Source: Maniola hyperantus
Taxonomy: Eukaryota; Arthropoda; Insecta; Lepidoptera; Nymphalidae
Length of the DNA: 64,000 nt
NCBI RefSeq assembly: GCF_902806685.2
Contig: NC_048537.1
Location: 8,020,720 to 8,084,719, forward strand
Direction: 5' to 3'
The stretch's first letter is position 1. Every line of letters starts with the position of its first letter. The position numbers and the translations under genes were made by a program. Shown here piece after piece: positions 1-12,525 of the stretch. The notes under the pieces are model-generated. The model did no database searches. It was not told the origin of the DNA and saw nothing but the letters and a program-made list of their open reading frames with translations.

Positions 1-360
1 AAACGCAACTATCAACATTCCAGGTCATTTCATACGATTATCTTGTTGTTTTTTAAGTATACTACTTTTATCAAATTATAGCATTCAACAACAATTTTAT
101 TAAATCACAAAAGTCACAGAAAATATTCGTTTCGCCGTCAAGAAAATCCTTTTTCTATGCAGTTTGTTTGTAATTATATACTTATAAAGAAAATGCGTGG
201 CTGTAATTAAATAATAGAACGAGCGATATTACCTACACCATTTTTGAAGGTAAGAATTCTTTTTGGCTGCCTCTAAAGAGGTGTAGTAGATCCAGAGTCC
301 AGACTATGACTACAGCTTAATAACAAAACAATGCGTTTTGGTTTTATATATATATATATT

Positions 361-975
361 ACTAGCTGTAGCCCACGACTTCGTTCGCGTGGAATCAAAA
401 GAAGGTGGCGGGAAGCGAGTGAATGAGGAAGGTGGAGGGCCGTGTTATGTGGCGCCATCGATGTATGGCGCGCTCTAGTAAAGGTCTAGGTATATCCAGC
501 ATACGGACTGATGGATTGTATTGGATTCAAAAGTTTGAAATTATGAGAGCCCGCGCAAGTCACTACAGTCTACACATCGTTTTTGGGTGAACGTGAACGT
601 GAACCTAGCGTTAGCTTTGCCCACATTTTTTTATGATTTACTAAAGTAAGGTAACCTTGTGAATAAAGAATAAAAAACCAGGACTAGGCTCTACTTTATT
701 AAAATCGCCATCATAATACCAACGCAATTTAATCATGATTATCAAGAAAATCTTTTTCCATTTTCTAATATTATGCACCGCCAATATGAAGTTTTTATTA
801 TTACAGAAGGAATCTTCTTTACAAAACTTTAAACAAATAGCCTATGTCCATCCCTGGGATGCGAGCTATCCCTGTACCTTCGTCATGATCGGTTAAACGG
901 ATGGGCCGTGAAATGCTAGCAGACAAACATACAGATACGCTTTCGCATCTTATTCACATTATAATATACAGTATT
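361..975 (-). mobile_element. Interrupted Helitron-like copy
   Basis: The 3'-end block (CTAGCTGTAGCCCACGACTT) is at 363-400. The rest (CCTATGTCCATCCCTGGGAT to CGCATCTTATTCACATTATA) is at 840-963. Roughly 430 bp of unrelated sequence separates them, so either one copy was split or two fragments lie close together. Confidence 0.5.
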
Positions 976-1129
976 TCGCATAATATTATACAGTATGGAC
1001 TACGACGGAAAGTTTCCTGCAAAGCTAAGATTTCGATTCATGTGGTAGGTACAAGGAAACCGAACCGTTTTTATTCAGTTGCCTCCTAATTAAATTATGA
1101 AGGCCATCTAGTGACACTTTGCAAGAATA

Positions 1130-2230
1130 TATTTTTTTCAATAGGGAAATTTATCGCCGGCAAGGAGTGTGAGGGTGACAGTTTAATGCGAACAAATTGC
1201 TACAAATAGGGGCACAGCTTCGACAGGTATCTCCGGCACAATGCCGGGCCTCTATTCACTATATTCACAACACCGTCTGTAGAATTTCCTTCCGCTGCAT
1301 TTTTTCTTATAAGTTCTGATAATTCAAGCTTATTATAAGGAAAGCTAGTGCTTAGAATTAAGCTTAAGAAATTTTTAATTACAAAGGATCACATCAGGAA
1401 CGCATTTTAAATGAATACTTTCTTTGATATAAGACTAAGAGAACTTAATTAGACTATTCAGTATACTTCCATTTTCTGTATCGATGAAGCAGCGTTTTGT
1501 ATCAAAATATGAAAATATTTTTATCTTTCATAGCTGATTTTGTTATAAGGTATTCAGAATAACAACTGCACAGTAATACAGGAAATCTGTCTTTCTGTAT
1601 GTTTTGCGCTATATTTATTGATAGAGGACCCTCGTCTTTTAGTGCTTTAGGCTTTTATCGTGTGCTATGATTTTTGACTTGTTCATTTGTCCTTCACGTC
1701 GCGAATAGAGCAAAAGATTAGTGAAAGACTTGGAGAACGGCATAGGCTACTGTTTATCTCGAAAAATAAAAGAGTTCCCAAGGGACTTCAAAAACTTGAA
1801 GCCACATGGTCTAAATCGCGGGCATTAGCCGGTCTCTTATATTATAATAACTGACTGACGGACATAATATCAATATACTACAGATCAAATCACTAAATCT
1901 AGAAACTTGATATTGTATGGAGATTGTAGGTATGTACATATATTATAGGTAGATATGTAGTTTTCTCGTAGAAATAAATGGGAGCATTACGAAAGGATTT
2001 TCAGAAATTCCACATTCAACGCAGGCAAAGCTGAGAGCCCAAGTTAGTAAACTACTAAAGCATGTGAGGCTGACAGGTAAACGGGAACAAATTGCTATGT
2101 AGCTTCGACAGGCAACCCCGCACAATGCCGTGCCCTATTCACTGCCGGCTCCGAGCCGCCCGGCCCGCGCCTGTACAATTTCCTCTTCACTGAATTTTTC
2201 TTATTCCTAAAATACCTAAGTACTAATAAA
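1130..2230 (+). repeat. Two diverged copies of a ~180-bp block
   Basis: Segments near 1165-1330 and 2060-2205 share GAACAAATTGCTA, AGCTTCGACAGG, CACAATGCCG and AATTTCCT in order. No coding sense is visible. The stretch between them holds a Helitron-like 3' fragment. Confidence 0.65.
1738..1840 (+). mobile_element. Helitron-like 3' fragment
   Basis: Contains CATAGGCTACTGTTTATCTC, AAAGAGTTCCCAAGGGACTT and AAATCGCGGGCATTAGCCGG, the 3' half of a Lep1-type copy. Confidence 0.55.
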
Positions 2231-2720
2231 ATATCAGCTTCTTTTTAATGAGTAGAAGTGCTTAAAGCAAAGATTCGCGTGGGTACATTTTAATATTTTT
2301 CTAAAAGAACTTAACTTATTAATTATTATGTAGGTACCTCTAGATTGTAAACCACACCTCTATTATTCTTTCACCTACTTTAACGTCAACTAAAAATTTA
2401 AGTAGGTTATAATTGATATTATTTACGCTATTGTGTACCAGTAAAAAATAGTTAATTTCGATTATTCACTCAGTTCTCTACTTCTATAGTTCTCACAGAC
2501 TAAAAAGCCCGTCTAAAACACCTGTCTTGCCTGGTACCTAGCTTCCAAAGCCACGATGATACAAACTTCATAGTCGCTGGTCGTTCTTACCTGTGTTGGT
2601 GACAATGCGCTGAGAAACTTTCAGCTTTTATAAAATAACGAAGGTCTGGCTGTCACAAGCTCTTGCTTCTATACTAGGTTATCACCGCTATACCCCGCCC
2701 CGCAACAATAACATATAAAG

Positions 2721-2861
2721 ACGCGACAGGTCGAGATGGCGATCGGGGAATGAGGTGGAGGACGTCGGTCCACACATCCGCACGTCACCCGTGCTATCCC
2801 GCACCAGGTCAGCGCGGGGGCAGTGCGTCCCCACCCCGACTGCCATCTCGACCTGTCGCGT
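2721..2861. mobile_element. Palindromic GC-rich MITE, copy 1
   Basis: Ends ACGCGACAGGTCGAGATGGC and its complement at the right. The GC-rich centre includes CGCACGTCACCCG and GGTCAGCGCGGGGGCAGTGC. Four copies are present in the window. Confidence 0.85.
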
Positions 2862-2902
2862 ACTATATGTCTTTTCATATTCAGTATATTTTTATTTGCC
2901 AC

Positions 2903-3770
2903 TAGCTGATCCCCGCGGCTTCGCCCGCGTAGATTTAGGTTTTTAAAGATCCCGTATAGCCTATGTCACTCAGGAATAATGTAGCTTTCTACTGGTGAAA
3001 GAATTTTTAAAATCGGTTCAGTAGTTCTAAAGATTACCCCCTACAAACAAACTTAACGACATTACCTCTTTATATAATACAATATTTTTGAGCCTATTCA
3101 GTACAAACAAACAAACAAACAAACAAACAAACAAACAAACAAACAAAGTTTTCCTCTTTATAATATTAGTGTAGACAACGGGCCGTGCAGCAGAAATCGT
3201 AATATTTTAATTTCGCCATAACTTCAAAACCAAACGTCCAATTTTAATCATTCAAAGACCAAATATTATCTCCATAAACTGTTCTTAGTGATAAAATCAT
3301 TTATTTTGATACGGATTAATAGCATGAGTAAAATAAACGCGTTTAAATGTAGTCCAAAAAAAATTCAAGATTTTTAAATAAAAAAATGGTTGCTGTGCCT
3401 CACTCGACATAGATGGGTATAGTGTGTCGCGGACTTTTTTGTAGATATTTATAAGATCTACAATTAATTAGAACATTTTATGGTTCTATCTTTTATAGTT
3501 TAGGCAGCGTACGCAAAATAAGTAACTTTTCTGGTTGATTTTTTACACCTTGTGTCCGAAAAACCCAAATATCTTACGGAACCCTATTTTTTTCCAAAAT
3601 AAAATATAGCCTATGTTACTCGTGGATAATGTAGCTTTCGAATGGTGAAAGAATTTTTAAAATCGGTCCAGTAGTTTTTGAGCCTATTCAGTACAAACAA
3701 ACAAACAAACAAACAAACAAACAAACAAACAAAGTTTTCCTCTTTATAATATTAGTGTAGATTAGTGTAG
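2903..3770 (-). mobile_element. Inverted partner of the 5051-6892 Helitron-like nest
   Basis: Read on the minus strand this contains one ~590-bp unit (3770-3175), a shortened second unit whose interior is missing (about 3172-3085), and one 178-bp unit ending in CTAG (about 3083-2903). The order matches the + strand nest at 5051-6892. The (AAAC)n tracts at 3104-3147 and 3699-3733 are the microsatellite parts. Confidence 0.85.
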
Positions 3771-4567
3771 ATAAACTGAATATAATAAAACATATAGTAA
3801 AACAGGAGCAGCAGGCACAGAATATATAATAAGGTCTGTTTAATTATCCACTTTAAACATTCTTCTTCCAATCCACCTTCTCCCTGCGAGTCGCAGCGAG
3901 AAGCTGGATTCAGGCGGCATAATTAATATGCATAATATGCATTGCCCGTTGCTAAGTAGGTATAGTGTTTTACAAAAACTGTTTGCTATAGAAATCGTAC
4001 AGCGTTCTTAAACCATATGGGATTTAGGTTTAGGAACTGTTGATAGTGAAATAATATTGTAGATACGTTATTGAACGTCATGTTCTAACTTCTCTATCCT
4101 GATGCTGTAGGGTATAGGCAAGCGGTAGATTAGGGAAGGATTTTGGAGCAGTTGATGGTGAAGGCCGTTGCTATGGTATGGAGTATGGACACACAAGCGA
4201 TTGTCTCTCAATTTTGCCAAATGAACGGGGGTGCAGTTGCAGTTCAGGCGTGTCCAATTTGAAGACGCAGGTAAATACACATAAGGAATAGTTCGAGGTA
4301 GCCCAACGAACGGATTTTTTATGAAAGAAGGTCATCGGGTGGGATAGAAACCGCTTACCTTTGATAGAAATCAATTCAGCAATTATGGATGTTACTTAAT
4401 TGGATCATAATTATACCAAATGTTTTTGCTAAAATAGGTTGGCTAGGTTGGTAACTTGCTAGTAAGTCACAAGAAGAAGGTACCAAGTTATCAACTATCA
4501 CTAGGTACCAAGTTGGTAGGTACCTACCTAGTGACAGTTGGTAGGTCGTTCCGGGTTCAGTAAATCT

Positions 4568-4745
4568 AGGGTTCCGTACCCGAAGGGTGCCAAATGCCAA
4601 CGAGACCCTATATGACCCACCAACCTTTCAGCTGCCCGTCCGTCGGTTCGCCCGTCTGTCTGTCAGCGGGCTATATCTCGTGAACCGTATTATATAGGTA
4701 GGTAATAGTTTATAGGTAGAGCGTTGGAATTTTCACCTCTCCAAA
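4568..4745 (+). repeat. Interspersed repeat family C
   Basis: GGGTTCCGTACCCGAAGGGT, then CCGTCTGTCTGTCAG and ATATCTCGTGAACCGT. Relatives are at 9664-9790 and, in HEATR3 intron 1, 30456-30625. Confidence 0.65.
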
Positions 4746-5050
4746 CTCGCCAATTATTATTTATTATAGGCATACTTACCTAAATATAATAATTAAATGT
4801 GACTGTAATTAAATCAATAATTAATCTATCTTAACCCGGCTGAGTTTGTTGTGGTCTCTTCTCAGACCTGACGCATTTGGAACCCTCGTAGCTTGTTTTT
4901 ATGTTCGCGTAAATATTATCACCACTAGGTAGGTACCTATATCATTTTACAAAATATGCAACAACTGACTTTCAAAAAGTGTAATTTATTAGGTAGGTAC
5001 CTACCTATTTTGAATAAACCATTTGATTTGATTTGGTTTGATTTGATTTA

Positions 5051-6177
5051 TATCTACACTAATATTATAAAGAGGAAAACTTTGTTTGTTTGTTTGTACT
5101 GAATAGGCTCAAAAACTACTGGACCGATTTTAAAAATTCTTTCACCATTCGAAAGCTACATTATCCACGAGTAACATAGGCTATATTTTATTTTGGAAAA
5201 AAATAGGGTTCCGTAAGATATTTGGGTTTTTCGGACACAAGGTGTAAAAAATCAACCAGAAAAGTTACTTATTTTGCGTACGCTGCCTAAACTATAAAAG
5301 ATAGAACCATAAAATGTTCTAATTAATTGTAGATCTTATAAATATCTACAAAAAAGTCCGCGACACACTATACCCATCTATGTCGAGTGAGGCACAGCAA
5401 CCATTTTTTTATTTAAAAATCTTGAATTTTTTTTGGACTACATTTAAACGCGTTTATTTTACTCATGCTATTAATCCTTATCAAAATAAATGATTTCATC
5501 ACTAAGAACAGTTTATGGAGATAATATTTGGTCTTTGAATGATTAAAATTGGACGTTTGGTTTTGAAGTTATGGCGAAATTAAAATATTACGATTTCTGC
5601 TGCACGGCCCGTTGTCTACACTAATATTATAAAGAGGAAAACTTTGTTTGTTTGTTTGTTTGTTTGTTTGTTTGTTTGATTGTACTGAATAGGCTCAAAA
5701 ACTACTGGACCGATTTTAAAAATTCTTTCACCATTCGAAAGCTACATTATCCACGAGTAACATAGGCTATATTTTATTTTGGAAAAAAATAGGGTTCCGT
5801 AAGATATTTGGGTTTTTCGGACACAAGGTGTAAAAAATCAACCAGAAAAGTTACTTATTTTGCGTACGCTGCCTAAACTATAAAAGATAGAACCATAAAA
5901 TGTTCTAATTAATTGTAGATCTTATAAATATCTACAAAAAGTCCGCGACACACTATACCCATCTATGTCGAGTGAGGCACAGCAACCATTTTTTTATTTA
6001 AAAATCTTGAATTTTTTTTGGACTACATTTAAACGCGTTTATTTTACTCATGCTATTAATCCTTATCAAAATAAATGATTTCATCGCTAAGAACAGTTTA
6101 TGGAGATAATATTTGGTCTTTGAATGATTAAAATTGGACGTTTGGTTTTAAAGTTATGGCGAAATTAAAATATTACG
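5051..6177 (+). mobile_element. Two head-to-tail copies of a ~565-bp Helitron-like unit
   Basis: Copies start near 5051 and 5617 with CTACACTAATATTATAAAGA and a (TTTG)n tract. Both include TCTTTCACCATTCGAAAGC and a long shared interior. The second runs directly into the 178-bp array at 6178. Both are inverted relative to the copy at 3175-3770. Confidence 0.85.
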
Positions 6178-6892
6178 TATTATATAAAGAGGTAATGTCG
6201 TTAAGTTTGTTTGTAGGGGGTAATCTTTAGAACTACTGAACCGATTTTAAAAATTCTTTCACCAGTAGAAAGCTACATTATTCCTGAGTGACATAGGCTA
6301 TACGGGATCTTTAAAAACCTAAATCTACGCGGGCGAAGCCGCGGGGATCAGCTAGTATTATATAAAGAGGTAATGTCGTTAAGTTTGTTTGTAGGGGGTA
6401 ATCTTTAGAACTACTGAACCGATTTTAAAAATTCTTTCACCAGTAGAAAGCTACATTATTCCTGAGTGACATAGGCTATACGGGATCTTTAAAAACCTAA
6501 ATCTACGCGGGCGAAGCCGCGGGGATCAGCTAGTATTATATAAAGAGGTAATGTCGTTAAGTTTGTTTGTAGGGGGTAATCTTTAGAACTACTGAACCGA
6601 TTTTAAAAATTCTTTCACCAGTAGAAAGCTACATTATTCCTGAGTGACATAGGCTATACGGGATCTTTAAAAACCTAAATCTACGCGGGCGAAGCCGCGG
6701 GGATCAGCTAGTTATATTATATAAAGAGGTAATGTCGTTAAGTTTGTTTGTAGGGGGTAATCTTTAGAACTACTGAACCGATTTTAAAAATTCTTTCACC
6801 AGTAGAAAGCTACATTATTCCTGAGTGACATAGGCTATACGGGATCTTTAAAAACCTAAATCTACGCGGGCGAAGCCGCGGGGATCAGCTAG
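6178..6892 (+). repeat. Four tandem 178-bp Helitron-like units
   Basis: Unit ends (CTAG) fall at 6355, 6533, 6711 and 6892; the periods are 178, 178 and 181. Each unit ends with a GC-rich hairpin (GCGGGCGAAGCCGC) about ten bases before CTAG, the 3' signature of Helitrons. The copies are almost identical, pointing to recent tandem amplification. Confidence 0.9.
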
Positions 6893-7857
6893 TTAGGTAA
6901 TATTTTAATGAAGTAGGTAACCAACAAAGTGGTGCCTGATGGCAGTTAAAAAATGTAATCTATGGTAAGCGCGGTATCGTCGGCACTTCAAAGAAGTAAT
7001 AACATACGATTACCGTACGGCATACCTACCTACCTACTCTGCCCTCACCTGGCGTGGACGCTTCTTTTTACATCGAAACCAGTTCTCTCCCATGTCGGCT
7101 GTTCTCAAAAAGCGATTCCGTCGTAATAGCCTCGAGGTGTGATTATTACTATTATATAACGAAACACAGATTTAATTATAGCCTCTGATGAGATTTACTC
7201 GTCGGTTCTTTGGCTTAGTTGTGACTGGCGACATTGTATCGCTTTTGATTTGCACTAATTATGAATTTTCAGTACCATATTATATTTATAGGTACTCATA
7301 GATTTCCTAATTAACTGCTCATAAACGTTCCTTAAAACAAAAATTACGTGAACATGTTAATGTTGTCTTATTGTCTTAACAATTTACAAAAGTTTTAAAA
7401 ATGCTTTGTTTATAAAAATTGTTTTTCCCAACCCTGATTGTAATGCTTGAAAATATGAAAAATATGTTTTTATCTAAAGTCTAATCCTTCTAATCTCACT
7501 CTAATAGGTATATAAAAAGGATCACTCAGTAGTACTACGTAGGTAGGACAACCGAATTGACATAATGGACTTCCGGCTTTGGACTAGAAAATATAAGATC
7601 AAAGACATTTTACTTGATAGGACTCATTAGACAGGAGCCGGATTTTTGGTTTTGGAATAGGTAGGTAGGTAGGTTGTATGTTTGTATGGTATAAGTAGGT
7701 AAGAATGGGCATTCCCATTCCTGACTATTCCTGAGAATTGCCTAGCGAAGAGGCAACATGTGTGAGCGGTGTGAGCATTTTTGCTTTCGATTAAACACCT
7801 ATGCCTACATCTATAGTACCTACTTACTTGTTTATTTTAATACAGTTTATCTCTACA
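6893..7857. other. Intergenic, no gene seen
   Basis: AT-rich unique sequence with scattered TAGG/CCTA runs, for example 7661-7673. No coding frame or recognised repeat. Confidence 0.6.
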
Positions 7858-8290
7858 TATAAAAACCGGCCAAGTGCGAGTCAGGCTCGCGCAATGAGGG
7901 TTCCGTACTACAGTCGTATTTTTTCGACATTTTGCACGATAATTCAAAAACTATGATGCATAAAAATAAATAAAAATCTGTTTTAGAATTTACAGGTGAA
8001 GACCTTTCATATGATACCCCACTTGATATAGTTATCTCACTTCGAAAGTAGAAAATACTAGTTATTAGTTCATGACCACAATTTAATTGTTTTGTGTGAT
8101 CTAACCCTAAATTCACGGTTTTCAGAGTTTTCCCCAAATGTCAGCTATAAGATGTACCTACCTACCTGCCAAATTTCATGATTCTAGGTCAACGGGAAGT
8201 ACCCTGTAGGTTACCCAGACAGACAGACAGACAGACAGACAACAAAGTGATCCTATAAGGCCTTCGTTTTTCCTTTTGAGGTACGGAACC
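7858..8290 (+). repeat. Interspersed repeat family A, near-complete copy
   Basis: It begins AAAACCGGCCAAGTGCGAGTC, then GGGTTCCGTACTACAGTCGT. It contains CATATGATACCCCACTTGAT, an (AGAC)n tract, and ends GAGGTACGGAACCCTAAAAA. Further copies: 9955-10825 (minus, split), 22329-22380, 33146-33285, 55795-56225 (minus) and 63053-63385. Confidence 0.8.
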
Positions 8291-8644
8291 CTAAAAATGA
8301 ATCGCTGAATGTGTTGCTGATCGCAAATCTCGAGAACAGCTGAACCGGTTTCGCTAATTCTTTTTTTATAATATTCCTTGAAGTAAGAGGATAGTTCTTA
8401 CGGAGAGAAAAATTTAAAAAATTGTAAAGGTCTGTACGCACCTAAGCTGCGCTGCGCGTCACTGCACGTCGCGGCACAGAGCGTCAAAATATTATTTCTA
8501 TCATTTTGTATAGCGCATATCGCACTAGAGCATTTTATTCAAATAAAGGTTACCTATCTATAATCTTTTTAAACCTAGAGACTGATCGTACTGTTATACC
8601 TACTGTTTATATGGTTTCATATAGTAGTGATTAATGGACTAAGA

Positions 8645-8815
8645 GCCAGGGCGTGCCAGACCTTCGTTATTTTATAAAAGCTGAGAGATTATCTGCGTAT
8701 TTCCCCCAACACTGGGAGGAACGTTTGTTTGGATCATGGTGGCTTTGCCACAGAGTAGGATTTGCTTTGGGAGATAACAGGTAATAAAGCTGTGTAAAAA
8801 GCTTTCGTCAAATTA
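8645..8815 (+). repeat. Interspersed repeat family B
   Basis: GCGTGCCAGACCTTCGTTAT through GGATCATGGTGGCTTTGCCA to GATAACAGGTAATAAAGCTG. The 168-codon non-ATG frame immediately downstream is not supported as a gene. Confidence 0.7.
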
Positions 8816-9474
8816 TAAAGTTGATATTATGTGAAATGAGGGTACACCTACGTACGATATTGGTTGTGCAGACATTGTCACGGTTGCCCTATCGTCACGG
8901 TGCAATGGCAATGTTGTTGTTTTTTCGCCCTTTGAGGACGAGCAGTTTCCCACACGGATGCAACTTTGTCGGCGACATCAAAGGGATTAAACTGATATCA
9001 ATGGTCCTACGCTACCGCGGCTCTTTGTCGGCTAAGCGGCTACATCATAGTGACAACGACACGTCGGGCGATCGTTGCCGATACAAAACGGATGTCAAAC
9101 GAGCCGCCAGTGCGCTAACCGCCAGCCCCTGCCAGGACCTGTTCCGAGTCACGTGCTGTTTTTATCGGCAAAGAGGATTAATAGTAGGTGTAGGTACACG
9201 TATTTCGTATATAGTTTCTGCCTGCAAATTTGCCAAGGCTTTTTCGTTGTTTTCATCAATCCTAATTCAGGATAGCATGATAGCTTTCAAATTACCAAAT
9301 GTATCTTATCTTGTCTGTGAGTTGTGAGTGTGACTATGATATTATTATACTTAGGTAGGGTAGGTATATATAAAATTTAAAATGTTAAATAATGCTACTA
9401 GATGGCATTAAACAGTCGCTTCAGTACTGAGAGAACATACGTATCACAAATTTCGTCACTGGCGGTAAGCGAAA

Positions 9475-9547
9475 CCGTGGCCGAGTTGGTCAAGGCATCG
9501 CTCGGGCGCGAACCCAGAAGATGCAGGTTCGATTCCTGCCGGTTACG
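9475..9547 (+). tRNA. tRNA-like gene or tRNA pseudogene
   Basis: It carries a full A box (TGGCCGAGTTGG, 9480-9491) and a perfect B box (GGTTCGATTCC, 9527-9537) in a GCAGG/CCTGC T-stem. The acceptor stem is GAAACCG/CGGTTAC with one mismatch, and a TTTTT terminator follows within 6 nt of the end. The anticodon arm is short (TCGC/GCGA stem, 6-nt loop), so I cannot assign an amino acid. It may be a degenerate tRNA or the head of a SINE. Confidence 0.5.
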
Positions 9548-9954
9548 CAATTTTTGATAGGTAGGTAGGTATGTATTTAAAAATTATTTAAGTAGTAATT
9601 TCCTTGAAGTGTAGGTAAAACACTAAAAAATTATACAAAATATACCTACTATTTGATTCATTTTCACCCGAAGGGTGACAACTGCCAACGGGACCCCATT
9701 ACTATAAGCCTCCGCTATCCACGCATCCATCCGTCTGTCTGTCGAGAGAGTTGTCATAGAATGCGTATTTCTAAAATTATATGGCTGCCATGAAAATAAA
9801 AGAAATAAAAAAGTGTTATTTTATATTTTTATTTCGGATGACGTCAAAATGACGTCATTTCGATGTTAATGAGACATGGTTCCAGCGCAATAAAAATTTG
9901 CGGAACTTATACGGAGTGAGTGTGTGAGTACGACATGCACTTGTTCGATTTTTT

Positions 9955-10825
9955 GGGGTTCCGTACCTCAAAAGGAAACAAAGGAACCCTAGGATCACTT
10001 CGTTGTCTGTCTGTTAGTCGGCCTATCCGTTTGTCGTGTCTGTCAAGAAAACCTATAGGGTAGGTACTTCCCGTTGACCTAGAAACATGAAAAGCAGGTA
10101 GGTAGGTCTTACTCTTATAGCAAAAGTAAAGGAAAAAATCCGAAAACCGTGAATTTGTAATTAGATCACAAGAAAAAAAAATTAAAATGTTTTCATAAAC
10201 AAATACCTACCCTAATTAGTATTTTCAATTTTCAAAGTAACAAATATACCAAGTGGGGTATCATAATATTATGAAAGAGCTTAACCTGTAAGTACATTCT
10301 AAAACAGATTTTTATTTATTTTAAACTTATTTTAAAGCATACTTAATAATTTTTGATTTATCGTGCAAAACGTTGAACAAAAATAGGTAAGTACTTACGA
10401 TAGTTTACGAATCGAAAAATCTGATGGTTAATTTTTTTTTTAAAGAATTTAGCCATGGTAAATGACTAATATTCCCCTATTTCCTCTCCAACTAAGCGTC
10501 AGGCTTGTGCTAGGAGTAGGTACGACAATAGTGCAACGGGCGGGGTTTGAACCGTCGACCAGCGACCTTTCGGTTTTCAGTCCACTCCTTTATAGGTTGA
10601 GCTATTGAGGCTTTAGAAGGCTAATAGAAGTTTATGTACCTACCTATATTTTAAGGAAAAAATAAAATCATCACTCTAACTACCTATCATAGTTTTTGTG
10701 ATATTAACAATAAACCTCTACAAACAAAGTTTTTCGGCTCGTTAGCAAAAGTGATTCTTATCGTTTTTCTTCTTGTGTAGTACCTACGGAACCCTCGTTG
10801 CGCAAGTCCGACGCACTTTTTCTGT
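9955..10825 (-). repeat. Family A copy split by a SINE
   Basis: On the + strand, GGTTCCGTACCTCAAAAGGA starts at 9958 and the copy runs to about 10385. It resumes near 10780 with GGAACCCTCGTTGCGCAAGT. The SINE at 10432-10625 and some extra sequence lie between. Confidence 0.7.
10432..10625 (-). repeat. tRNA-derived SINE
   Basis: On the minus strand it has the head AGCTCAACCTATAAAGGAG, the B box GGTTCAAACCC, the body TGCACTATTGTCG and GCACAAGCCTGACGC, and an A-rich 3' end (T-run near 10432). Other copies: 31488-31622 (head), 55045-55212 and 63695-63852. Confidence 0.75.
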
Positions 10826-11828
10826 TATTCAAAACCGGTAATGGGTTTGCTTTTATCACATTAACCATAAAAGAAGAAGTAACTCTGCATGTATAGATAA
10901 AAGGCAAAACTTAAAATGTATCCAAAAATAGGGGCGTCGGCCCTCTCGGCCTGCGCCGGCACTCGGCAGTGATACTTATCTTGGCCCCTTTGATCTTCCC
11001 GCTACTACTTCGAGACCGCCTACGCCACATTGTCTCGGCGCGAGCTAAAGAATTTATTTGATTACCTCAGAATCTTTTTAGATTAACATTATATTATTTC
11101 CTTTTGTGGAATCATAGTAAACCTTCGGTCGGAGTTTAATATAAAAATTCGGAAATACCCCAAGACAGATCGCAATCCCCCCAATTCCAAGAAAAAGTAG
11201 GTAACCCAATTTTTCAACTAAAATTTAAAAAAACTACTTATCTATGAGTATCTCATGTAGTGTTTCTCAAAATATATTTTAATATGTAAAGAGAGGTAAA
11301 TCATATAGGAACCTAAATGGACCTAATTAGAAAAATTGTTTATACCTATAATATGTATAATTTACCGAATTCCTGTCAAAATTACCCCAAGTCACCGTAC
11401 CTACTATAGGTATAAGGTATACCTACTTACTTGCTCGATATACACCTACTTTATATTCGATGTTTAGTAAATCTCGCGTTGGTCACGCGAGGCCTTTGAG
11501 CGGCCAAGCGAGGCAGAAAGGCTGATAGCATCGCAGTCGACGTATCTACTCATGTGGCCGCGTGCAACGCGCCATCAAATTAATTACCTCTATATTTTAT
11601 CCCTTTGTCGGCTACCGCTAGCAAGATCTGCCAATATAGCTGTTGCAGGTTTCGACCTCTAAGCACAGTACATTATAATTCAATGCCTCTAAGTACCTAG
11701 GTACATCTGTACTGCTAAGTCAATGTCGATAATATTAATGCAGCTGTCTTTTAAATCTGTGCCTTTAAAAAGCCGTTAAAAATTAAAAATTATTTTTTGA
11801 GCTATCGTCAAAACTAATGTCTGAAATA
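10826..11828. other. Intergenic up to the pogo element
   Basis: Two GC-richer patches (10932-11045 and 11470-11580) without coding sense; otherwise AT-rich. Confidence 0.6.
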
Positions 11829-12525
11829 TAGGGTCATTTGGCCGGTTTGGCGACCACAGCCTGTTCCCGACCATTTTTCAGAAAACAACCAAAAATAGTT
11901 GTAATAATAACGCAGCGATCGTTCATTTTGCTGCAAGAGCATGCTCTGTCCATCTCTTTCCCTCAAGTAAAATTTGGCTGACCCAGTATTTGTTAGTGTC
12001 TCTCAGTGAGTTGACGAATCTGAGACGGAGCGCATGTGTCGATTTTGGAGCAAAAAGTTAATAAAAAATTAGTGAGGAGGCAAACTTCAACAGTAAGTAA
12101 AACATGTTTTTAGTAAAGTTTGTGCATACTTATTGCACTTGAGGTGTTAGAGTATGATTGAAATATATCTTTGAGTCCATATTTGATTCAAAAAATGGTT
12201 TATTTAATATAAATAAGGGTGGTCGCCAATGGGCTGACTAAAACTTAGCTTCCTTCCGTTTACGAACACATGGTCGTAAAAGAGCGGTTTTCATCGAATC
12301 TTATTTCAGCTTTTCTAACATGCAGCTTTATATGGGTGTAAATGTTATTGTTTCTTGGCATCCTAATAAACATGCTTTATTTAGATGTCAGATTGCGACC
12401 AGCAAAATATAGATAAAACCTAGAAATCTAAATGTATTAAGATAGCTAAATACAAAGTGGTCGGGAACGGATCATCTGTCGACCACCAATTTTATTACAT
12501 ACAAAAGTCTCAGTTTTTTGCGGGC

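Noticed and set aside
3104..3147. Regular AAAC repeats as a possible CRISPR or satellite
   Set aside because: They are a plain tetranucleotide microsatellite inside a Helitron-like element; there are no spacers.
8821..9327. 168-codon open frame
   Set aside because: It starts with TTG, not ATG, shows no domain, and lies next to a family B repeat. The region is only slightly GC-rich, which lengthens frames by chance. A conservation test could reopen it.
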